This document shows positions 1-7,452 of a DNA stretch of 37,406 bases, in pieces. The notes under the pieces are model-generated. The model saw nothing but the letters and a program-made list of their open reading frames with translations. It had not been told where the DNA came from and did no database searches. The stretch is taken from the NCBI GenBank assembly GCA_013202975.1, contig JABMQY010000112.1:1-37406 (forward strand), written 5' to 3'. Every line of letters begins with the position of its first letter. Within the stretch, counting starts at the first letter, position 1. The stretch is from Candidatus Saganbacteria bacterium (GTDB taxonomy: Bacteria; Margulisbacteria; WOR-1; XYC2-FULL-46-14). The position numbers and the translations under genes were made by a program.

Positions 1-627
1 ATACTAGGTCCCAACGGAGCCGGTAAAACAACTACCTTTTATATGATTGTGGGGCTGGTCAAGCCGGATGCCGGACATGTTTATGTCGGAGAAAATGATA
101 TAACCCACTTCCCGATGCACCGCCGGGCAAAAATGGGACTCGGTTATCTGCCCCAGGAGCCTTCGATCTTTAGAAAACTTTCGGTTGAAGAAAACATATT
201 AATTCTCTGGGAACTTATGCCGGAGATAAAAAAATCCGAATATGAAAAGAAGCTGGTTAGTCTGTTGGATGAATTTGGGGTAACCCATTTGCGGAAACAA
301 AAGGCCTATACTCTTTCCGGAGGAGAGCAGCGCAGGGTAGAAATTGCCCGGGCTCTGGCATCAAACCCCTCTTTTTTATTATTAGACGAGCCCTTTACCG
401 GGATTGATCCCAAAACCGTAAACGACATCCAGGAAATAATAAAACACCTGAAAACAAAAGGGATTGGAATTCTGATCACAGACCATAATGTCCGCGAAAC
501 ATTAAAGATAACTGATCATGCCTATATAGTTCACAAGGGCAAGGTTTTAATTGCCGGAAAGGGTGAGGAGATTGCCAGTTCCGAGGTTGCCAGAAAGTTT
601 TATCTGGGGGATCAGTTTACTCTCTGA
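1..627 (+). CDS. lptB: LPS export ABC transporter ATP-binding protein LptB (5' partial)
   Basis: ATPase of the LptB2FG transporter, which extracts LPS from the inner membrane. The frame is open from base 1, so the start lies upstream; 208 residues are visible. Seen in order: Walker A GPNGAGKTT at the very edge, a Q-loop around YLPQEPSIF, ABC signature LSGGEQRRVEIARAL, Walker B FLLLDEPFTGIDP, and the H-loop ITDHNVRE. The TDHNVRETL stretch is typical of LptB rather than other ABC ATPases. The stop overlaps the ATG of the next permease by one base (TGATG), which implies translational coupling. Only the first few residues are missing. The ORF track's ATG at 43 is internal, because the Walker A lies before it. 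Confidence 0.95.
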   Translation: MLGPNGAGKTTTFYMIVGLVKPDAGHVYVGENDITHFPMHRRAKMGLGYLPQEPSIFRKLSVEENILILWELMPEIKKSEYEKKLVSLLDEFGVTHLRKQKAYTLSGGEQRRVEIARALASNPSFLLLDEPFTGIDPKTVNDIQEIIKHLKTKGIGILITDHNVRETLKITDHAYIVHKGKVLIAGKGEEIASSEVARKFYLGDQFTL

Positions 628-1718
628 TGCTGAAATTAGTTGACCGCTATATTTTCAAAGAGCTCTTTGATCCTTTTATCTTTGGCTTGTTATCATTTTC
701 CCTGATACTCTCTGCCTCTATGGTTATGTTTGAGTTGGTGCGGGCAGTGGTTATTTCCGGGATGCCGATTTTGATTGCCTTAAAGATTTTTATTTTCCGG
801 CTTCCTGCAGTAGTAGTTTATATTTTTCCAATGGCGACCCTTTTAGCCGCTCTGCTCGGATTTTCCCGTTTATCCAAGGATTCAGAAATTACCGCCTTTC
901 GGGCCAGCGGGGTCAGTCTTTCCCGCCTGATGTACCCGGTTATTATTTTTGGGTTATTAATTTCGGTTGTAAATTTTCTTTTTTATGAAATTGTTGTTCC
1001 GGAATCAAATAAGGCCGCAAAGAATTTACTGATTGTAACCGCTCTGGAAAAAGCCCCGCGGATAGAAGAGAATGTTTTTGTGCCGGAGTTTCAGGACGGT
1101 GTGCTAAAGCGGGTATTCTTTGCCAAAAAGCTTGAGAATCAGGCAATGAAAGGGGTTATTGTCCAGGAGTTTTCAAACGGAACTCTTTCTAAGATTATCA
1201 ATGCCAAAGAAGCGCTTTGGCTGGACAAAGAGAAAACCTGGCGCTTTTTCGACGGGATTATTTATCTGCTCTCATCTGACGGAGAATATAAGCACCTGGT
1301 CCGTTTTGATGAGCAGTCGATTGCGATAAAATTCTCTCCGGCTGACCTCTATCGCGACGAAAGAAAGCCGGAAGAGATGAGTATTGCCAGTCTGCGCAGG
1401 TACATTGGACTAAAAGAGAAAATGGGAGAGAAGGTTACCAGTTTGCAGATTCAGCTTAATATGAAAATCGCTATTCCTTTTGCCAGTTTGGTCTTTGTTC
1501 TTCTTGGGGCACCGCTCGGTCTATCTCCCCGCCGCGCCAGTTCGTCGGTGGGATTGGGGCTTTCTATTATTGTAATTTTTGCATATTATGTCCTGATGTT
1601 TTTCTCAATGGCGCTGGGAGAACTGGGTTTGATTTCCCCCCCGCTGGCTGCCTGGCTGCCTAATATTATTACTGCTTTGATTAGTTATCGTTTTATCCGC
1701 CAAGCGGGTTTGGCGTAA
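627..1718 (+). CDS. lptF: LptF/LptG family LPS export permease
   Basis: Membrane permease of the YjgP/YjgQ family (363 aa, normal length). LptF and LptG form a heterodimer that works with LptB and passes LPS to the periplasmic bridge. Visible: N-terminal LVDRYIFKELFDPF, a family-typical start, followed by three membrane segments within about 110 residues. A periplasmic jellyroll-type region spans roughly residues 120-265, and three C-terminal membrane segments follow. The family motif FSRLSKDSEITAFRASG is present. It directly follows lptB. A second family member is encoded at 12070-13146, so the pair is probably complete, but I cannot tell LptF from LptG by eye; the symbol is provisional. Confidence 0.9.
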   Translation: MLKLVDRYIFKELFDPFIFGLLSFSLILSASMVMFELVRAVVISGMPILIALKIFIFRLPAVVVYIFPMATLLAALLGFSRLSKDSEITAFRASGVSLSRLMYPVIIFGLLISVVNFLFYEIVVPESNKAAKNLLIVTALEKAPRIEENVFVPEFQDGVLKRVFFAKKLENQAMKGVIVQEFSNGTLSKIINAKEALWLDKEKTWRFFDGIIYLLSSDGEYKHLVRFDEQSIAIKFSPADLYRDERKPEEMSIASLRRYIGLKEKMGEKVTSLQIQLNMKIAIPFASLVFVLLGAPLGLSPRRASSSVGLGLSIIVIFAYYVLMFFSMALGELGLISPPLAAWLPNIITALISYRFIRQAGLA

Positions 1719-1719
1719 T

Positions 1720-2616
1720 ATGCTTGGTCTGCGGGTTTTTATTGTCCTTATTGTTGTTGCCGGTGTAGTCTCGTATATTGGTGATAAAGTAGGGCGATAT
1801 ATCGGCCGCCACCGGCTTTCTGTTTTTGGGATGCGGCCTCGTTTTACCGCGATTGTTGTTACTATTATTTCTGGCATTCTTATTGCCGCAATCACTTTTA
1901 CAACTTTTATGGTCCTCTCCCGCGAAGCCCGTTTGGCTCTCTTTGGGTTAGAGGAGCTCAGACAAAAGATCTTTTCCTTAGAAAATGTAAAGAATAAGCT
2001 TGAGAAAGAGGTGGAAGTCAGGCGCAAGGGGGCGCTGCTTTTTCGCAACAAGGATGTTGTTTTGACCACCCTTATCCCTGAGGGATTAAGCAGAGAAGCT
2101 ACTTCCAAAAAATTAAAACAAATCATCGGCTTGCTGGATTTGTACCTCTCTAATCTGGGCATTAAGAGTGAGGATTCATCTCAAATATATATCTCAAAAG
2201 AAAAGTTTGAAGCTGCGGTACAGGATCTTTCAGGAAAAGATCTGGACCAGGTTTTGCTGGCAAGGGTTACCCGCAATGTGATTTTTGGCGAAGTGGTTCC
2301 GATTGAATTTGTCAATCTGCCAAACCGTTTGGTTTTTTCGTCTGGACGGGAAATTGTGAGAGGGGAAGTTTCGTCGGGGCTAACTGATCCTGAAATTGAG
2401 AAAGAGCTCCAGATTCTACTGGCCCAGGCCCGTTTGCTTGCCCAAAAAGAGGGGGTAATCCCTGATGCTTCGGGCTCTATGGGAAGTATCCCTTATGCTG
2501 AGATTTTTAGTACGGTAAAGGAGATTAAGCAGAAGGGGGGGAAGGTTTCGGTTAGAATAGTAGCCAACCGCCCGATCTATTCGATCGGTCCGCTCAATGT
2601 GAGTTTTTCTTTATGA
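1720..2616 (+). CDS. DUF3084 family membrane protein
   Basis: 298-aa protein matching DUF3084, a family of unknown function that I associate mainly with Cyanobacteria. Two membrane segments lie at about residues 4-22 and 45-68, joined by the family-like DKVGRYIGRHRLSVFGMRPR segment. A short coiled coil follows (about 75-105), then a mixed alpha/beta soluble region. It starts one base after the permease stop and its own stop overlaps the next ATG by four bases, so it is part of the lptB-led operon. Placement with LPS export suggests an envelope role, but none is established. The ATG at 1720 is the only start that keeps the first membrane segment and the tight spacing. Confidence 0.85.
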   Translation: MLGLRVFIVLIVVAGVVSYIGDKVGRYIGRHRLSVFGMRPRFTAIVVTIISGILIAAITFTTFMVLSREARLALFGLEELRQKIFSLENVKNKLEKEVEVRRKGALLFRNKDVVLTTLIPEGLSREATSKKLKQIIGLLDLYLSNLGIKSEDSSQIYISKEKFEAAVQDLSGKDLDQVLLARVTRNVIFGEVVPIEFVNLPNRLVFSSGREIVRGEVSSGLTDPEIEKELQILLAQARLLAQKEGVIPDASGSMGSIPYAEIFSTVKEIKQKGGKVSVRIVANRPIYSIGPLNVSFSL

Positions 2617-2999
2617 TGATAATATCAATTGATCCGGGATCAAAAAAATGCGGTATTGCGGTTTTGGATTCTAAAAAGGTCCAGTATAAAGAAATCGTAA
2701 AGACGGATGATCTTGGCCTGCGTGTCCGGCAGTTGATGAATACTTATTCTCTTTCTGAAATTATTATCGGATCTGGTACTGGTAGTGAATTTGTAGTTAA
2801 AGAGGTTAAGGCTTTAAAGCTTTCTCTTCCAATAAGAGTAGTTGCAGAGAAATTCTCAACGCTCATGGCTCGAAAATTATATTGGATTGATAATCCTCCA
2901 CGAGGATTGAAGCGTTTTATCCCCAAATCCCTCCTTTTTCCTCCCCGGCCGATTGATGATTATGCTGCGGTGGTTCTGGGTCGGCAGTATTTAGGCTGA
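2613..2999 (+). CDS. YqgF/RuvX-like RNase H-fold protein
   Basis: 128-aa protein with an RNase H-like fold of the YqgF/RuvX type, a family linked to 16S rRNA 5' maturation and to Holliday-junction resolution. Visible motifs: first acidic strand SIDPGSKKCGIAVLD near the N-terminus, a central VVAEKFSTLMAR (equivalent to the D-E-R-x-T/S-T motif of YqgF), and a C-terminal PIDDYAAVVLG supplying the last acidic residues. All three carboxylate positions appear kept. It overlaps DUF3084 by four bases (ATGA). From memory, DUF3084 and YqgF-like genes are also neighbours in cyanobacteria. It may be a second paralogue rather than the main RuvX, so no symbol is given. Confidence 0.75.
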   Translation: MMIISIDPGSKKCGIAVLDSKKVQYKEIVKTDDLGLRVRQLMNTYSLSEIIIGSGTGSEFVVKEVKALKLSLPIRVVAEKFSTLMARKLYWIDNPPRGLKRFIPKSLLFPPRPIDDYAAVVLGRQYLG

Positions 3000-3004
3000 A
3001 ATTT
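2992..3004 (+). repeat. 13-bp direct repeat, left copy
   Basis: TAGGCTGAAATTT overlaps the last codons and stop of the YqgF-like gene and recurs exactly at 4621-4633, just after the radical SAM stop. The pair brackets the radical SAM gene. Confidence 0.6.
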
Positions 3005-3030
3005 CCGACCAAATTTGACGACAACTATAT

Positions 3031-4614
3031 ATGAGAGTAGTTCGTTTAACGGATTTTGGAAATAGGGCTATAAATAATTTTCAATCTTTACCCCGCGTCT
3101 ATGGTAGATTTGCTGAAGCTAAAAGAGAAAAACTAGAAAAGCTATGGCCAAGTAATGAATCAATGTCTTCTTTTGAGGAAACCTTTAATCAATACCCTGG
3201 AGTGACTGGAACTGTGCGTAGTTTTGAGGGAGATGCTGATTTGTTCTTGAACGAGTGGGAAGATATGGGGCTAATTGAACTACAAAGAACAACCAAACCG
3301 ATGGATCAGATAGCAGCAGAAATGAAGGAAGCGGCAAAAAATAGTCCAATACGATTTGTCGGAAGCGTAGTGGTTGAGCTTACCGGTTTGTGTAACTTGA
3401 ACTGCAAAGGATGTTATAGGAATGGCTCTTCTCGAGGGGAGTTTGGTCTTCCGGTTGATAAAATTAAGGAGGCATTAAAGCCCCTTTTAATGGCTGGAGT
3501 AACAAACATCTCATTTACCGGGGGAGAAGCATCTCTTAGAATGGATGATCTGTTCGAGTTAATTGATTTTGTAAGTGACTATATGCTTTTGAGAGAACCC
3601 AATCGAGTAACTTTAATGCAGATGTCGGAAGAGGAGCGTCCTACTGTTGAGGATCTAAAGGCTTCAGATAGATATGTGGAGTTATGGGAATCTGAAATAA
3701 GGATAGCAATGGGGCATATGAAGAAAAGCAGGGAGGAAGCAGAAAAAGTAGCTGCCAGAACTACTGATAAGTGGGTAGACGATCAATTGAGTGTGCTAAA
3801 TCAACATTTTGTTCCAGATTCGGTTACTGTAATGAGTAATGGAACATTCTCTGAACCAGAAAAAGTAATAAAAAGACTACAGGGCATTGGTAATGTTGAA
3901 TTATATGTTACTTTGCCTTCTTATAAACCAGAACTAGCTGATGAATATTCTGGTGGAAAAAATATCTTTTCTAGTGTTATGGACATTGTTTCTGCTGCCA
4001 AAAGACTTTATTTCCCAAAGTTATATATAATGGCGCATGAAGTAGGACTTTCAAACCAAGAAAGCAAAGAGTTTAGACATCTGGTAAGAGGAGCTTCTTT
4101 GCGAGTTGGTCGCTGGATGTGGCAGTTGGGAAATGCTATTCGCAATAAGATGGATTGTCAGGATGGAAATGATGAGGCTGGTAAATATTATTTTGGAGAT
4201 CTTAGTCCAAACAATCCTCCTGATCATGGATGGTGTAAAGGATTTATAAGACCGGCAGTTTTGAGAATTCTCCCAAATGGAAATATTAGTAACTGTATAC
4301 ATGGACATGCGCTTCCAGAGGGATTTGGAAATATTAATGGAGATAAGAAAGAAAATAGCATGCCTTGGATCCTTAATCACATTCAGGATTCTTTGCCCTT
4401 CAAATTATTTAGAGAGGGTGAAATTGAGAGGATGCAGCATCTGGTGGATAAGGATATCTTTTCTGGTCCTTTTGCCAGATCGTGTGAGAGTATAATGATT
4501 ACTTTAAATGTGGCGGAGCGGTTTTATTTATACAAAGATAGTATGTCTGATGATGAAGCCTTAGAACGAGCCAATAAAGAGACCGCAGATGCCTATGGTT
4601 TTCCCCGGCCTTAG
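3031..4614 (+). CDS. Radical SAM protein with C-terminal cysteines
   Basis: 527-aa radical SAM enzyme of unknown substrate. The [4Fe-4S] motif CNLNCKGC (CX3CX2C) lies at C121, C125 and C128, followed by SAM-binding FTGGEAS. About 80 residues of helical, charged sequence are inserted between GGE and the next core strand (VTVMSNGTF), which is unusual. Further cysteines (GWCKGF, SNCIHG, RSCES) near the C-terminus resemble a SPASM/Twitch auxiliary-cluster region. The N-terminal 100 residues, ending FLNEWEDMGLIEL, resemble the end of a PqqD-like winged helix used for peptide recognition; that is a weak impression. No clear SD precedes the ATG. The gene is followed 74 bases on by an unknown 241-aa gene. 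By eye it is richer in AGA and ATA codons than the flanking genes, which fits transfer. Confidence 0.8.
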   Translation: MRVVRLTDFGNRAINNFQSLPRVYGRFAEAKREKLEKLWPSNESMSSFEETFNQYPGVTGTVRSFEGDADLFLNEWEDMGLIELQRTTKPMDQIAAEMKEAAKNSPIRFVGSVVVELTGLCNLNCKGCYRNGSSRGEFGLPVDKIKEALKPLLMAGVTNISFTGGEASLRMDDLFELIDFVSDYMLLREPNRVTLMQMSEEERPTVEDLKASDRYVELWESEIRIAMGHMKKSREEAEKVAARTTDKWVDDQLSVLNQHFVPDSVTVMSNGTFSEPEKVIKRLQGIGNVELYVTLPSYKPELADEYSGGKNIFSSVMDIVSAAKRLYFPKLYIMAHEVGLSNQESKEFRHLVRGASLRVGRWMWQLGNAIRNKMDCQDGNDEAGKYYFGDLSPNNPPDHGWCKGFIRPAVLRILPNGNISNCIHGHALPEGFGNINGDKKENSMPWILNHIQDSLPFKLFREGEIERMQHLVDKDIFSGPFARSCESIMITLNVAERFYLYKDSMSDDEALERANKETADAYGFPRP

Positions 4615-4620
4615 TCGAAA

Positions 4621-4633
4621 TAGGCTGAAATTT
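4621..4633 (+). repeat. 13-bp direct repeat, right copy
   Basis: TAGGCTGAAATTT is identical to 2992-3004. It lies in the 74-base gap between the radical SAM gene and its putative partner. Confidence 0.6.
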
Positions 4634-4688
4634 TCTTAAAAAGCATCCGATAAATATCTGTTAAATCTATCTAAAAGGAGGTTCGTAT

Positions 4689-5414
4689 ATGGCTGGGCCA
4701 AGTTTGAATTCTATTTTGGGTGCTGTTTTTGGGACAAGCGGAGGAATGAACCGTTTTGTGAATCGTTTTGGTGAGATGAGAAGAATTAATGTAATTATGC
4801 AGCAGCATGCTGCTACCAGACTGGAAAGGTTTACGCAAGGTTCTCTTTGTGTAAAAGCTCCAGGCCATGGGCCAAATGGAATATATCTTGTAACAGTAAC
4901 TGCTAATTCAAAAATGGAGAATGTACTATTGAGTCTGGAAGCAGCGACTATGCTTGCAGATAATGTCCGCATTAGTTATGAGTCTGAAACTTTTAAATCT
5001 AATGAAAGCCCTCCGGAGATTGTGGGCGACCGTCTTTTAGATTATGCTGTTGCAGAATTTGTTTCATCTTTGTGTGAAACCTTATTTAGCATATGTGCAA
5101 ACAGAGAAGATGGCAATGATCAAAGAAATGATTTTGGAAGCAGAGTGATAAAGCACCCCCATCTTGATTTTACTCTTACTTTTCAGGAAGGTGCAGGCGG
5201 AGCAACACAATTTGATATCTATGGGGCAACCAGTGTTCATGGTGAAGTTAACCATTTAAATATAAGAAGATCTCCCGAAGGAGAAAAGTTATTTGTTGAT
5301 TTTGAATTAAGAGCAAAGCAAAGAGGTGCTATGGGAGGACCACAGTTAATTACAATACAAAATTGTGAAGTAGCTGGCGAACATTTACAGTCTATTCTTG
5401 CTCCTGCGGGGTAG
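4689..5414 (+). CDS. Hypothetical protein, partner of radical SAM gene
   Basis: 241-aa protein of no family I recognise. The start is firm: a strong Shine-Dalgarno AAAGGAGG lies 7-8 bases before the ATG. There is no signal peptide or membrane segment, so it is probably cytoplasmic. The N-terminal part is Gly/Met/Arg-rich (FGTSGGMNRFVNRFG); the middle holds VKAPGHGPNGIYLVTVTA, and the rest looks mixed alpha/beta. Only three cysteines are visible after residue 50, and nothing looks like a precursor-peptide core. It lies just downstream of the radical SAM gene and ends convergently 8 bases from lnt. It could be a substrate, a chaperone or an unrelated passenger; the sequence does not decide. Confidence 0.7.
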   Translation: MAGPSLNSILGAVFGTSGGMNRFVNRFGEMRRINVIMQQHAATRLERFTQGSLCVKAPGHGPNGIYLVTVTANSKMENVLLSLEAATMLADNVRISYESETFKSNESPPEIVGDRLLDYAVAEFVSSLCETLFSICANREDGNDQRNDFGSRVIKHPHLDFTLTFQEGAGGATQFDIYGATSVHGEVNHLNIRRSPEGEKLFVDFELRAKQRGAMGGPQLITIQNCEVAGEHLQSILAPAG

Positions 5415-5422
5415 TTTTGGGT

Positions 5423-6808
5423 TTACGGTATCTGAAAAGTTAGAACTTCAGCTTTATTAATGTCAGTTTTTTCTAGAATTCTCCCGTAAGGATCAATCAC
5501 TGCAGATATTCCAGTATTAGCTGCCTGGATAAAATATCTTCTATTCTCAACCGCCCGCATGATGCCCATATTTAAATGCCGATTAAGCGCTGACGAATCT
5601 TTGAACCAGGCATCATTTGTTACCGTCAATAAAATATCAGCTCCCGCTCTAACCCTTTGCCTTGCAAACTGGGGAAAGGTAGACTCAAAACAGATTAAGG
5701 CCCCTATTTTTAATCCTTTAACAGATAAGAGCGAGGGATTATTATCTCCATTATAGTCATAATCAAAAAGATCGAGATTTTTCAAAAAGGGATGCAATAT
5801 CTTTCTAAAAGGGAGATATTCTCCAAAGGGGACCGGGTGCTGTTTATTATAGGTTCCGATAAATTCTCCTGACGGGGTAAAGGCTGCCAGGGAATTGTAA
5901 ATCTTATTATAATCTTTGTAATAGGGGGTTCCGATTAACAGGCAGGCATTAGTGCTCAATGCCAGTTCCTTAATCCTTTTTAGCAAAGAGGGATTATTCA
6001 TCAGATAAGTTGTTACCGCAGTTTCGGTCCAGATAATAATATCCGGTTTATCTTTTTTTGCCTGCAGAGATAGTTTTTCATATTTATCAAAAGAAGAATA
6101 AAGGGCTTTGGAATCAAGTTTCGTTTTTTGGTCAATATTTCCCTGGATAATTGAAATCGTAATAGGTTTTGAGTTTTTCCGGCCTTCATTTTGCATCATT
6201 GCGACGCCGGAAAAATATAGGCCGCTCAAAAGAATTAAAATAAGCAATAGTATTAAAATGGATTTCTTTAATTCTTTTCTATTTTCAAAAGCAGCTAAAA
6301 AGAGGGTGTTTACAAATACGATTAGAAAAGAGACCCCATAAACCGAAGTAATTGATGCTATTTGAATTAATGGCAAGACCGGGGTTTGTGAATATCCCAG
6401 CCCCCCGGCAGCTACTCCAAACGGGGTCAGGGTCCTGATCCACTCAAACAAGGTCCAGATTATTGGAAATGTAATAGGTGAGCCTGAGGGAAAGCGATTC
6501 AGGATTATTTTTATTAAAACAGCAGCTGCTGCAAAGTAGAGCGACTGAAAAAGTACCAGGCAGATATAGCCCAGGATTGCCCATCCCCCGACATAGTCTG
6601 CGAGTGTTGTCAGCCAGGCAAGATTAAATGAGAAAAAAACAACTCCGAGGATAAATCCATTTAAGGCAGCAAGTTTTAGGTTTTCGCATTTCTTTATGGC
6701 ATAAAAAAATGGAATAAGACCAATCCAGGCAAAGAAAAACAGATTTGCTTTAGGAAAACAGAGGGCTAACATAAGTCCGGATAAGATTGGTAATATTATC
6801 CTTTTCAT
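5423..6808 (-). CDS. lnt: Apolipoprotein N-acyltransferase Lnt
   Basis: 461-aa inner-membrane enzyme that adds the third acyl chain to the N-terminal cysteine of lipoproteins. The N-terminal part has six or so membrane segments up to about residue 200; the rest is a periplasmic nitrilase domain. The catalytic triad is recognisable: Glu in IIWTETAV, Lys in YNKQHPVPFGEYLPF, and Cys in GALICFEST. The typical TNDAWF and AVENRRYFIQAANTG motifs follow. The start codon overlaps the upstream lipoprotein stop by four bases (ATGA), making lnt the last gene of the holB-led minus-strand operon. Several lipoproteins in this window are plausible substrates. Confidence 0.95.
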   Translation of the reverse strand: MKRIILPILSGLMLALCFPKANLFFFAWIGLIPFFYAIKKCENLKLAALNGFILGVVFFSFNLAWLTTLADYVGGWAILGYICLVLFQSLYFAAAAVLIKIILNRFPSGSPITFPIIWTLFEWIRTLTPFGVAAGGLGYSQTPVLPLIQIASITSVYGVSFLIVFVNTLFLAAFENRKELKKSILILLLILILLSGLYFSGVAMMQNEGRKNSKPITISIIQGNIDQKTKLDSKALYSSFDKYEKLSLQAKKDKPDIIIWTETAVTTYLMNNPSLLKRIKELALSTNACLLIGTPYYKDYNKIYNSLAAFTPSGEFIGTYNKQHPVPFGEYLPFRKILHPFLKNLDLFDYDYNGDNNPSLLSVKGLKIGALICFESTFPQFARQRVRAGADILLTVTNDAWFKDSSALNRHLNMGIMRAVENRRYFIQAANTGISAVIDPYGRILEKTDINKAEVLTFQIP

Positions 6809-7452
6809 TGAATTAACACTTTCCAGCTAATAATGTCTAAGTCTGCGTCAAGACTAGGGTCCGAACTATCAGATCCGGATGTTTCTGCTCCTGAATATTT
6901 TTGAATTGACGGGACCGGCGAATAGATAAGATCTTTTGTGCGTTTAAAATCGCTTAGGGGATAGTCGACTGTGATTAAGTCAAAGTAGATTGTATCCGGG
7001 ACAGATGACCCAAAAATTTTCTCCAGTCTGAAACTGAAGTTTAGGGTTGAGCTTGCTGTTTCAAAATCAGACAAGACCTCCTGAGTCGATGTTGTATTAT
7101 AAACAAACGGTCCTTTGCTGATATAGTATCCGTTGTTGTTTAGTTCAATAAACCCGGACCAGGTTGAATAATAATTTGTGTAGTAACTCTCCAGACTTCC
7201 CTGCTGGGGAAGGTCCCCAACCGACAAGAATTCATCCGCAATATTGTTGGGAGGGGGGAGGGGTACTTTAAAAGCCGGGCTGCTGCTTAAAACCATAAAA
7301 TAACGGCTGTTTATTATATCTGCATTGCCTCTTAATTTTACTTCTACCACCATCTCAGACCCATAGGTTGTTTTGGTCGTTACTGTTTTGGCACAGCCCA
7401 AGCAACAAACAACTAAAAACAAACAACTAACAACAATCTTAACCTGTCGCAT
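6805..7452 (-). CDS. Lipoprotein of unknown function between lptD and lnt
   Basis: 215-aa predicted lipoprotein. A short positively charged and hydrophobic leader ends in a lipobox-like CCLGC, with Lys-Thr after the cysteine. The mature part is beta-rich and polar, with a Ser/Asp-rich low-complexity stretch near the C-terminus. The ORF track begins at a TTG one codon earlier; I take the ATG that shares one base with the lptD stop (TGATG). Directly after lptD, it is a candidate for an LptE-like plug lipoprotein or another LptD partner. That is inferred from position only; I see no LptE signature. Confidence 0.75.
   Translation of the reverse strand: MRQVKIVVSCLFLVVCCLGCAKTVTTKTTYGSEMVVEVKLRGNADIINSRYFMVLSSSPAFKVPLPPPNNIADEFLSVGDLPQQGSLESYYTNYYSTWSGFIELNNNGYYISKGPFVYNTTSTQEVLSDFETASSTLNFSFRLEKIFGSSVPDTIYFDLITVDYPLSDFKRTKDLIYSPVPSIQKYSGAETSGSDSSDPSLDADLDIISWKVLIQ

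Noticed and set aside
1605-2162. 185-aa minus-strand ORF opposite the DUF3084 gene
   Set aside because: Ser/Arg/Thr-rich antisense translation of a well-supported gene; no start context.
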